Origin: Acholeplasmataceae bacterium
GTDB taxonomy: Bacteria; Bacillota; Negativicutes; Acidaminococcales; Acidaminococcaceae
DNA: 5,539 nucleotides
Direction: 5' to 3'
Assembly: GCA_012719555.1 (NCBI GenBank)
Contig: JAAYAE010000137.1
Location: 1 to 5,539 of the forward strand
Positions 1-5,539 of the stretch are shown piece by piece. The translations under genes were made by a program, and so were the position numbers. Positions within the stretch are counted from its first letter, which is position 1. Each line of letters starts with the position of its first letter. The notes beneath the pieces were generated by a model, which saw only the letters and a program-made list of their open reading frames with translations, ran no database searches and was not told where the DNA came from.

Positions 1-808
1 ATATGATATTGAAAAAGGTGCCGGCACCATGAATCCGTCAACATTTTTAAGAGTTTTAGGTCCGGAACCCTGGCGTGTATGTTATGTGGAACCTTCTCGT
101 CGCCCTGCAGATGGTCGTTATGGGGACAATCCCAACCGATTATTTCAGCATCACCAATTTCAAGTAATTGTAAAACCATCTCCTAGTAATATCCAGGAGC
201 TATACTTAGAGAGCTTGGCACAATTAGGAATTCGCCAAGAAGAACATGATATACGTTTTGTGGAAGACAACTGGGAATCACCTACTTTGGGTGCCTGGGG
301 TTTGGGTTGGGAAGTATGGTTAGATGGCATGGAAATTACTCAATTTACGTATTTTCAACAGGTGGGAAGTATTGATGTAAAACCTGTTACCGTAGAAATA
401 ACGTATGGTCTAGAGCGTTTGGCAATGTATATTCAAGGGGTAGAAAACGTATTTGACATTGAATGGGTAGATGGTATTACTTATGGTGATGTTTTCCATA
501 CTAATGAAGTTGAACAATCCTTTTATAATTTTCAAATTGCAGATATAGATCTGTTATTTGACCTTTTCGATAAGTATGAAGCAGAGGCCAAAAGAGTCAT
601 TGCTACTGGAAATATTCGGCCTGCCTATGATTATGTTTTGAAATGTTCTCATACTTTCAATTTGCTGGATTCTCGGGGTGCTATTAGCGTAAGTGAACGC
701 ACAGCTTTTATTGGTCGGGTGCGAGCCATGGCAAGGCTATGTGCTTCTGCTTATGTTGAGCAGAGAGAAAAACTGGGATATCCACTTATGAAGGAAGGGA
801 AAAAATAA
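1..808 (+). CDS. glyQ: Glycyl-tRNA synthetase alpha subunit, 5'-truncated by window edge
   Basis: This is the catalytic subunit of the bacterial alpha2beta2 glycyl-tRNA synthetase (class II, cytoplasmic), which activates glycine with ATP for transfer to tRNA-Gly. The reading frame is open from base 2 (YDIEKGAGTM...), so the ATG at 29 is an internal Met. About 25-35 N-terminal residues of the usual ~290-300 lie left of the window. Counting from that Met, the motif 2 region 'EPSRRPADGRYG' is at 21-32, 'RLFQHHQFQ' at 37-45, 'DIRFVEDNWESPTLGAWGLG' at 74-93, 'MEITQFTYFQQVG' at 101-113 and motif 3 'TYGLERLAMY' at 125-134. The C-terminal helical part contains 'CSHTFNLLDSRGAIS' (206-220). 'RLFQHHQFQ', where E. 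coli has 'RLQHYYQFQ', is the form I associate with Firmicutes. One small difference is Ser at 114, where most homologues I recall have Gly after 'QQVG'. The stop (806-808) shares a base with the glyS start. Any promoter or glycine T-box leader would be outside the window. Confidence 0.97.
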   Translation, partial: YDIEKGAGTMNPSTFLRVLGPEPWRVCYVEPSRRPADGRYGDNPNRLFQHHQFQVIVKPSPSNIQELYLESLAQLGIRQEEHDIRFVEDNWESPTLGAWGLGWEVWLDGMEITQFTYFQQVGSIDVKPVTVEITYGLERLAMYIQGVENVFDIEWVDGITYGDVFHTNEVEQSFYNFQIADIDLLFDLFDKYEAEAKRVIATGNIRPAYDYVLKCSHTFNLLDSRGAISVSERTAFIGRVRAMARLCASAYVEQREKLGYPLMKEGKK

Positions 809-810
809 TG
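791..810 (+). promoter_or_regulatory. glyS ribosome binding site and TAATG stop/start overlap
   Basis: AAGGAAGGG (791-799) lies inside the last codons of glyQ, 8 bases before the glyS ATG at 808. The glyQ stop TAA (806-808) and the ATG (808-810) share base A808. This fixes the glyS start and suggests that ribosomes finishing glyQ re-initiate on glyS, which would help balance subunit synthesis. The overlap and Shine-Dalgarno are seen directly; the coupling is inferred. Confidence 0.85.
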
Positions 811-2865
811 GAAAAATTATTATTTGAAATAGGAACAGAAGAAATACCAGCGAAATTCATGCCGGATATTTTGCAACAATTAAAAACATTGGCAGAAAAA
901 AAGATGGAAGAACTGCGCATTCCTTTTAGTTCGGTACGAGTTTATGGGACTCCACGTCGTATGGCGTTTATTGCTGATGATGTTGCCAAGGCGCAAGCAG
1001 ATTCTACGGTAGAGAGCAAAGGACCTTCTGTTAAAATAGCTTTTGGCCCTGATGGGACACCTTCCAAGGCGGCAATTGGGTTTGCACGCGGCCAAGGAAT
1101 TGATGTAAAAGATTTAGATACTCGTGGTGAATACGTTTATGCCGTTAAGCATTTACAGGGAAAAGCTGTAATAGAACTTTTGCCGGCTATGTTAGATGAC
1201 ATCATTCATTCACTTTCATTCCCCAAGAATATGCGCTGGGCTGATTACGACTTCAAGTTTGTCCGCCCTATTCGTTGGTTGGTAGCCTTGTTGAACGATA
1301 AAGTAATTCCGGTAGAAATAACAGATGTGAAATCGGGAAACAAAACCATGGGTCATCGTTTTTTAAGTAGTGGAGCAATTATTATTCCCACTGCCGGGGA
1401 TTATGAGAAAGTCTTGTCTGACAATTTCGTTATTGTAGATCAAGATAAAAGGCGCGCTATTATTCGTAAGCAAGTTGAAGAACTAGGTAGGGCAGAAAAT
1501 GGAGTAGTTGCAATTGATGCAGATTTATTGGAAGAAGTATTGTATTTGGTAGAATATCCTACAGCTTTGTGTGGACATTTTGATGAAAAATATTTAAAAC
1601 TACCTAAAGAGGCGGTAATTACACCTATGCGTGACCACCAGAGATATTTCCCAGTGTTGTCTGCTGAAGGCAAGCTGCTTGCCAAGTTCATAACTGTACG
1701 CAATGGCGATGATAAGCATTTAGATACTGTGGCTCATGGTAATGAAAGAGTACTAAGGGCACGTCTTAGTGACGCTGAATTTTTCTTTAATTTAGATTGC
1801 AAGAAATCATTGCTTACACATCGTGATGAGCTAAAAACAGTAGCCTTCCAACAAGGCTTGGGCAATATGCTTGAGAAGACTATTCGCTTGGCTGCCTTAG
1901 CGTCTAAATTACAAGAAGAAGTTAATGTTTCTGTTAACATGGAAGATTTGAATAAGGCTGCCGAGTTGTCCAAGGCTGATTTGGTTACCGGCATGGTGAC
2001 GGAATTTACAGAATTGCAAGGTGTTATGGGCCGGGAATATGCTCTTTTGGATGGAGAAAAACAGGAAGTAGCACAAGCTATTTATGAACACTATTTGCCA
2101 CGGTTTGCTGGTGATGAACTGCCCAAAGGAGAGTTAGGCCGCTTAATCGGTATTGCCGACAAAATTGATAACATAGTTGCTACCTTTAGCCGTGGTAAAG
2201 CTCCTACCGGTTCGCAAGATCCATATGCTTTGCGCAGACAAGCTTTGGGCGTAGTAAATATTGCTTTGGAAGCCAAATATAATTTCTCTTTGAAAAAAAT
2301 AATGGCCGACGGGTTGCAATTACTTAATGTTTCCATAGAAGATATTAAGTTGCTTGTACCGCAGTTGCTGGAATTCTTCAAACAGAGAGTAAAAAATATG
2401 ATGTTAGATAATGGAATTCGCTACGATGTAATAGATGCGGTGCTAGCTGATAATAATAATGACGACTTACTTGATTTATTCACCAGAGCAAAAGCTTTGT
2501 CAGACTATGTGCAAACGCCGGCAGCCATAGACAGTATTCAGGCTTTTACACGGGTAGATAATATTTGCAAGCAAACAGTTAGTGAAATTGCAATTAATCA
2601 AAGTTTATTCCAAGATTCGTCAGAAAAAGAACTTCATGAACTTTTGATGAAGCTGCATAAAGAAGCCATTCCTGCTTTAATGCAATATGACTATGCGGCA
2701 GTTTTGCAAAAAGGCAATCAATTAGCTGCTCCTGTAAATAAATTCTTTGACGCTGTTATGGTTATGGATAAAGATGAAAATGTAAAAAACAACCGTTTGG
2801 CTCTTCTGTGCCAGGTTAAAGAATTTGCTAATATGGTTGGTGACTTAAGCACTATTGTGTTGTAA
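808..2865 (+). CDS. glyS: Glycyl-tRNA synthetase beta subunit
   Basis: This is the large tRNA-binding subunit of heterotetrameric glycyl-tRNA synthetase. It works with GlyQ, which carries the aminoacylation site. At 685 residues it is full length for the family (about 690). The N-terminus 'LLFEIGTEEIPAKFMP' (4-19) is the family hallmark and confirms the start at 808. Further conserved blocks are 'VYGTPRRMAF' (45-54), 'FPKNMRW' (138-144), 'FVRPIRWLVALL' (151-162), 'GHRFLS' (182-187), 'TPMRDHQRYFPV' (272-283), 'RVLRARLSDAEFF' (314-326) and 'FQQGLGNMLEK' (347-357). The HD-like domain follows: 'SKADLVTGMVTEFTELQGVM' (388-407), then 'IADKIDNI' (449-456). Here the canonical His-Asp metal pair reads Ala-Asp, as is common in GlyS, so hydrolase activity is not implied. 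'DPYALRRQALGVV' (471-483) opens the helical, DALR-like anticodon-binding region, and 'FFDAVMVM...NNRLALL' (647-667) is the usual C-terminus. No frameshift or missing block is seen. Confidence 0.98.
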   Translation: MEKLLFEIGTEEIPAKFMPDILQQLKTLAEKKMEELRIPFSSVRVYGTPRRMAFIADDVAKAQADSTVESKGPSVKIAFGPDGTPSKAAIGFARGQGIDVKDLDTRGEYVYAVKHLQGKAVIELLPAMLDDIIHSLSFPKNMRWADYDFKFVRPIRWLVALLNDKVIPVEITDVKSGNKTMGHRFLSSGAIIIPTAGDYEKVLSDNFVIVDQDKRRAIIRKQVEELGRAENGVVAIDADLLEEVLYLVEYPTALCGHFDEKYLKLPKEAVITPMRDHQRYFPVLSAEGKLLAKFITVRNGDDKHLDTVAHGNERVLRARLSDAEFFFNLDCKKSLLTHRDELKTVAFQQGLGNMLEKTIRLAALASKLQEEVNVSVNMEDLNKAAELSKADLVTGMVTEFTELQGVMGREYALLDGEKQEVAQAIYEHYLPRFAGDELPKGELGRLIGIADKIDNIVATFSRGKAPTGSQDPYALRRQALGVVNIALEAKYNFSLKKIMADGLQLLNVSIEDIKLLVPQLLEFFKQRVKNMMLDNGIRYDVIDAVLADNNNDDLLDLFTRAKALSDYVQTPAAIDSIQAFTRVDNICKQTVSEIAINQSLFQDSSEKELHELLMKLHKEAIPALMQYDYAAVLQKGNQLAAPVNKFFDAVMVMDKDENVKNNRLALLCQVKEFANMVGDLSTIVL

Positions 2866-2894
2866 AATCTTGTTAAAAATTCTTTATTTTCTTG

Positions 2895-2923
2895 TTGAAC
2901 ATCAAACATAAATATGATATAGT
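2895..2923 (+). promoter_or_regulatory. Predicted sigma-A promoter of ppsA with extended -10
   Basis: A -35 box TTGAAC (2895-2900; 5 of 6 to TTGACA) is separated by 17 bases from a -10 box TATAGT (2918-2923; 5 of 6 to TATAAT). TATG at 2913-2916 supplies a perfect TRTGN extension to the -10, typical of strong Gram-positive promoters. Transcription would start near 2930, leaving a leader of about 49 bases before the ppsA ATG. No hairpin terminator separates this site from glyS, so some read-through from glyQS is also possible. The element is a prediction from spacing and consensus only. Confidence 0.75.
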
Positions 2924-2934
2924 GTATACTATAT
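2917..2934. promoter_or_regulatory. 18-bp inverted repeat over the ppsA -10: possible operator
   Basis: ATATAGT (2917-2923) and ACTATAT (2928-2934) are perfect 7-base inverted arms around GTAT. A shorter perfect palindrome GTATAC (2924-2929) is nested one base off centre. The dyad covers the -10 box and the predicted start site, where a bound repressor would block RNA polymerase. GTATAC-centred dyads occur among operators of GntR-type and other dimeric repressors, but no regulator gene is in the window. Because the region is very AT-rich and -10 boxes favour such sequences, chance symmetry is possible. Confidence 0.4.
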
Positions 2935-2964
2935 TAAAGAATTAGCAATAAAAAGCATATGATA

Positions 2965-2971
2965 AAAGGAG
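2965..2971 (+). promoter_or_regulatory. ppsA ribosome binding site
   Basis: AAAGGAG (2965-2971) is a near-perfect Shine-Dalgarno sequence, 7 bases before the ATG at 2979. It decides the ppsA start, because no other start codon nearby has comparable support and the protein from this ATG aligns with the usual N-terminus of the family. Confidence 0.9.
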
Positions 2972-2978
2972 ACCTAAC

Positions 2979-5363
2979 ATGAAAAAAGAAGAGCAATTTT
3001 TACTGTGGTTTGAGCAGCTAGAAAGAGGAGATGTGGCTATTGTAGGTGGCAAATCTTCTTCCCTTGGTGAAATGACTTCTAAAACAGATGTGCCTGTTCC
3101 CTATGGTTTTGCAACTACAGCTTATGCCTATAGATACTTTATTGAGAAGAGCGGCTTGCATGAAAAAATGCGTACTATTTTGTCAGAGCTAACTGATGTA
3201 GAAAACGGAGTACTACTTCGTGACGTGTGTTCTCGTTTACGTGCCGCGATTATGGCTGAAGAGATGCCAAAGGATTTGAAAAAAGCTATCTCCGAAGCAT
3301 ACAAACAATTAGCCCAGAAGGTAGGGACAAAGGCTCCTTATGTAGCTGTTCGTTCTAGTGCTACTGCCGAAGATCTGCCGGATGCTAGTTTCGCAGGACA
3401 ACAAGACACTTACCTTAATGTGCAGGGTGCAGAAACTATAATTGCTAAAGTTAAGGAGTGTTATGCTTCTTGTTTTACTGATCGTGCTGTTTATTATCGC
3501 GAGAAACAGGGTTTTGATCATCTTGAAGTTGCGCTAAGCGCAGTTATTCAAATGATGGTATTTTCCAAAGCTGCAGGAGTTATGTTTACAGTAAATGTTG
3601 CAACCGGTGACGATAAAAACATAATGATTGAAGCGGCTTATGGCCTGGGTGAATATGTAGTGCAGGGAACAGTAACTCCTGATAGTTATATTGTTTCTAA
3701 AGCAGATATGAAGATTGTTGCCTGTGATGTTAATGAACAGGATGTTATGTTGATTCGTAAAGAGGGCGGAGATTGTGAAGAAGTTCCTGTGCCTAAAGAA
3801 GATAGAAAAAAACAGACACTGACCGATGAACAGATAATTGAATTAGCTGGTTATGCTATGAAAATAGAGAAACATTATGGCTGTTATATGGATATGGAGT
3901 GGGGCGTTGACGAACGTAATGGTAAAATTTGGATTTTGCAAGCTCGTCCTGAAACAGTTTGGTCTCGTCGCAACAAAGATGGAGGAAAACAGGGTACAAT
4001 GACAAGTTCTGTAACTACTGATCGCAATGTAATTGTTAAGGGATTACCTGCAAGCCCGGGTTTAGAGGCTGGCCGGGCTCATGTTATTTTGAATCCTGCT
4101 GATATCGACGAATTCAAAGATGGGGAAATTCTTGTTACCGAGATGACGGCACCTGACTGGGTTCCTGCTATGAAAAGAGCAAAGGCTATTGTTACTGACA
4201 GCGGAGGAATGACCTGCCATGCATCTATTGTTAGCCGTGAACTTGGCATTCCCTGTATTGTAGGAACAAAGAGCCGCGGTGAGGCTGCGACTATTACTAT
4301 TCCTAACGGAGCCGATATTACTGTTGATGCTACCAATGGAATTGTGTATGAGGGAATTCTAGAAACTCACAAGAAACATGAGTCAGACAGTGGCCAAGTT
4401 GTTATGGCAGAGACCTTCCCAGTTACCGGGACTAAGATTTATATGAATTTGGGCGATCCTGATTTGGCGGAAAAATATTCTGTATTGCCTTGCGATGGTA
4501 TTGGTATTATGCGCGAAGAGTTCATTTGGACAACATATATTCATGAACATCCTCTATATTTAATAAAATCAGGTCATCCTGAAAAAGTTGTAGATCAATT
4601 AGCTGAAGGATTCCGTCAAGTTTGCCAAGCTATGGCACCAAGACCGGTTACTTTGCGCTTTAGTGATTTTAAATCCAGCGAATATCGTGATTTGAAGGGC
4701 GGAGATGAATTCGAGCCTTACGAGCCAAGTTCCTTATTAGGTTGGCGGGGTGCATCTAGGTACTATGATCCTAAATACATTGAAGCTTTCAAATTAGAAA
4801 TTGCTGCCGTTCGTAAAGTGCGTGAAGAATATGGCTTGAAGAACCTTAACGTTATGATTCCATTCTGTCGTACAGTTGATGAATGTGAGAAAGTAATAAA
4901 CTTAATGGCTCAGGAAGGTCTACAGCGTGGCAAAGATTTCAAGGTTTGGTTAATGGCTGAAATTCCTGCTAACATTATTTTAGCTGATAAATTTAATAAA
5001 TTTGTTGATGGCTATTCTATTGGTTCTAATGATTTGACCATGTTGACTCTAGGCTGCGATCGAGATAATGATACAGTTTCCCATATTTTCGATGAACGGG
5101 ACTTAGCTGTACGCCGTTCTGTAAAGCATCTTATAGATGTAGCTCATAGTGAGGGCAAGACGGTTTCTATTTGTGGACAGGCTCCCAGTGTTTATCCTGA
5201 ATTTGCAGAGTTTTTGGTTAGAAGCGGAATTGATAGCATGTCTGTAAACCCTGATACTGTGAAATTCACGAAAAAAATGGTCGCTCAAGTTGAACAACGT
5301 ATTATGCTCGATGCTTTGCCCGGTAAGGGCCGCAAAAATGATGATGAGAACTTGAAATGGTAA
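2979..5363 (+). CDS. ppsA: Phosphoenolpyruvate synthase (pyruvate, water dikinase)
   Basis: This enzyme converts pyruvate, ATP and water to PEP, AMP and phosphate through a phosphohistidine, feeding gluconeogenesis in the cytoplasm. At 794 residues it matches PEP synthase (E. coli, about 792) rather than the longer PPDK (about 870-900). The N-terminal ATP-binding domain (about 18-335) contains 'VGGKSSSLGEM' (22-32), 'AVRSSATAEDLPDASFAGQQ' (123-142) and 'ILQARPETV' (319-327). The swivelling phosphohistidine domain (about 380-455) has 'GGMTCHASIVSRELGIP' (409-425) with catalytic His414. Thr412 matches the residue phosphorylated by the PSRP (DUF299) regulatory kinase in E. coli. The C-terminal pyruvate/PEP barrel (about 480-775) has Arg512 and Arg560 as probable substrate contacts, Glu661 and Asp685 as probable metal ligands, and 'ICGQAPS' (731-737) with the acid Cys732. 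Oddities are Met411 and Met688 in the signature motifs and a charged C-terminal tail. No PSRP gene is adjacent in this window. It likely has its own promoter and ends at the hairpin after 5373. Confidence 0.96.
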   Translation: MKKEEQFLLWFEQLERGDVAIVGGKSSSLGEMTSKTDVPVPYGFATTAYAYRYFIEKSGLHEKMRTILSELTDVENGVLLRDVCSRLRAAIMAEEMPKDLKKAISEAYKQLAQKVGTKAPYVAVRSSATAEDLPDASFAGQQDTYLNVQGAETIIAKVKECYASCFTDRAVYYREKQGFDHLEVALSAVIQMMVFSKAAGVMFTVNVATGDDKNIMIEAAYGLGEYVVQGTVTPDSYIVSKADMKIVACDVNEQDVMLIRKEGGDCEEVPVPKEDRKKQTLTDEQIIELAGYAMKIEKHYGCYMDMEWGVDERNGKIWILQARPETVWSRRNKDGGKQGTMTSSVTTDRNVIVKGLPASPGLEAGRAHVILNPADIDEFKDGEILVTEMTAPDWVPAMKRAKAIVTDSGGMTCHASIVSRELGIPCIVGTKSRGEAATITIPNGADITVDATNGIVYEGILETHKKHESDSGQVVMAETFPVTGTKIYMNLGDPDLAEKYSVLPCDGIGIMREEFIWTTYIHEHPLYLIKSGHPEKVVDQLAEGFRQVCQAMAPRPVTLRFSDFKSSEYRDLKGGDEFEPYEPSSLLGWRGASRYYDPKYIEAFKLEIAAVRKVREEYGLKNLNVMIPFCRTVDECEKVINLMAQEGLQRGKDFKVWLMAEIPANIILADKFNKFVDGYSIGSNDLTMLTLGCDRDNDTVSHIFDERDLAVRRSVKHLIDVAHSEGKTVSICGQAPSVYPEFAEFLVRSGIDSMSVNPDTVKFTKKMVAQVEQRIMLDALPGKGRKNDDENLKW

Positions 5364-5373
5364 TTGTATGAAT

Positions 5374-5405
5374 AAAAGCCTCGCTTCATTTGAAGCGAGG
5401 CTTTT
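5374..5405. terminator. Intrinsic terminator after ppsA, probably bidirectional
   Basis: The arms 5374-5388 and 5391-5405 are perfectly complementary over 15 base pairs, with GCCTCGC in the core and only TT between them. In RNA the loop would open to ATTT on a 14-bp stem. The outer pairs are AAAA on the left and TTTT on the right, so the U-tract is built into the stem. The same layout reads as a terminator on the - strand. It starts 10 bases after the ppsA stop and closes that transcription unit. Confidence 0.93.
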
Positions 5406-5426
5406 CAAATTGCCAAATAATGATTT

Positions 5427-5475
5427 TATAGTGTATTCTTTGACATATATGGGCAAATATAATATAAATAGTGTA
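5427..5475 (+). repeat. Two copies of ATAGTGTA, 40 bases apart, also found in the ppsA promoter
   Basis: ATAGTGTA occurs at 5428-5435 and 5468-5475, flanking the predicted downstream promoter, and a third time at 2919-2926 over the ppsA -10. The 5427-5439 copy matches the ppsA copy (2918-2930) over 12 of 13 bases, with the form TATAGTGTATxCT. The copies in this spacer lie just upstream of the -35 and at the predicted start site. They could be binding sites for a shared regulator, or only similar -10 and start-site sequences in AT-rich DNA. Confidence 0.35.
5440..5468 (+). promoter_or_regulatory. Predicted sigma-A promoter for a gene beyond the right edge
   Basis: A perfect -35 TTGACA (5440-5445) is followed, after exactly 17 bases, by TATAAA (5463-5468; 5 of 6 to TATAAT). 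Transcription would start around 5475. The rest of the window (to 5539) would then be an AT-rich untranslated leader of at least 65 bases in which I see no convincing ribosome binding site or start, so the gene it serves lies outside. The TATAAT at 5458-5463 is only 12 bases from this -35 and is less likely to be the -10. A second, weaker candidate, TTCAAA (5404-5409) - 17 - TATAGT (5427-5432), sits just upstream and overlaps the terminator's end. Confidence 0.65.
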
Positions 5476-5539
5476 CAAGAAAATAAAAAATATTAATAAT
5501 TAGAGTTTTTTTCCACTTAAAAAAGGGTTTTTAGTATTC

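Noticed and set aside
17..28. Perfect 12-base palindrome GGTGCCGGCACC
   Set aside because: It encodes the conserved GAGT residues of GlyQ and is explained by codon choice. It is inside the gene, not at its start.
29..31. ATG at 29 as the true glyQ start
   Set aside because: The frame is open to the left edge and encodes YDIEKGAGT, conserved in GlyQ, so the gene begins upstream of the window.
3530..3542. Small inverted repeat TGCGC-TAA-GCGCA in ppsA
   Set aside because: The stem is short, lies inside conserved coding sequence, and has no T-tract or regulatory context.
2979..5363. Pyruvate, phosphate dikinase (PPDK) as the identity of the third gene
   Set aside because: The length is about 80-100 residues too short, and the C-terminal motif is ICGQAPS as in PEP synthase, not the ICGEHGGDP-type motif of PPDK.
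5103..5456. A 117-codon ORF on the - strand over the ppsA end and terminator
   Set aside because: Most of it is antisense to the conserved ppsA C-terminal domain and the rest crosses the hairpin. No family resemblance or ribosome binding site supports it. The other minus-strand ORFs inside glyS and ppsA are rejected for the same antisense reason.
5459..5474. NrdR-box-like sequence over the downstream -10 (ending TAGTGT)
   Set aside because: The right half fits the NrdR consensus (acaCwAtATaTwGtgt, from memory), but the left half lacks the conserved C and has further mismatches. The copies at 2910-2925 and 5419-5434 fit worse. It would be worth reopening only if the next gene is a ribonucleotide reductase.
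5368..5496. A 42-codon ORF (MNKSLASFEA...) on the + strand after ppsA
   Set aside because: It is translated straight through the terminator hairpin and the downstream promoter, has no good ribosome binding site, and its composition is that of AT-rich spacer.
5506..5532. A/T-only hairpins from alternating T and A runs near the right edge (TTTTTT/AAAAAA or AAAAA-GGG-TTTTT)
   Set aside because: Stems made only of A-T pairs are weak and expected in such AT-rich DNA. There is no sign of a riboswitch or attenuator structure in the visible part of the leader.

Overview
The window is an ordinary chromosomal stretch from a low-G+C bacterium. All three genes are on the + strand: the 3' part of glyQ, complete glyS, and complete ppsA. 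The separate alpha and beta glycyl-tRNA synthetase subunits, the Firmicutes-type 'RLFQHHQFQ' segment in GlyQ, strong AGGAG-type ribosome binding sites, AT-rich spacers and clear -35/-10 promoters all point to Bacillota. A Negativicutes or Clostridia member is the best guess, but the genus cannot be fixed from this sequence.

Layout. Positions 1-808 hold glyQ, which lacks its N-terminal residues because the window begins inside the gene. Its stop overlaps the start of glyS (808-2865) by one base in a TAATG junction, so the two subunits of the alpha2beta2 enzyme are made from one message with likely translational coupling. A 113-base AT-rich gap (2866-2978) follows. It has no visible terminator, but it carries a strong extended -10 promoter, an 18-bp dyad over that -10, and a good ribosome binding site. 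Next is ppsA (2979-5363), encoding phosphoenolpyruvate synthase. A perfect 15-bp hairpin (5374-5405) ends the transcript. The last 134 bases (5406-5539) contain no gene but hold a near-consensus promoter for a gene beyond the right edge, and short motifs resembling the ppsA promoter.

How the genes work together. GlyQ and GlyS charge tRNA-Gly. PpsA converts pyruvate to PEP at the entry to gluconeogenesis and is probably transcribed mainly from its own promoter. In B. subtilis, as I recall, glyQS is followed by ccpN (a repressor of gluconeogenic genes) and yqfL (a PEP-synthase/PPDK regulatory kinase). A gluconeogenic enzyme directly after glyS is therefore a variation on a known neighbourhood.

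I found no mobile element, CRISPR array, RNA gene, phage gene or undescribed multi-gene system. The points worth following up are in the regulatory DNA around ppsA and two substitutions in the PpsA signature motifs.
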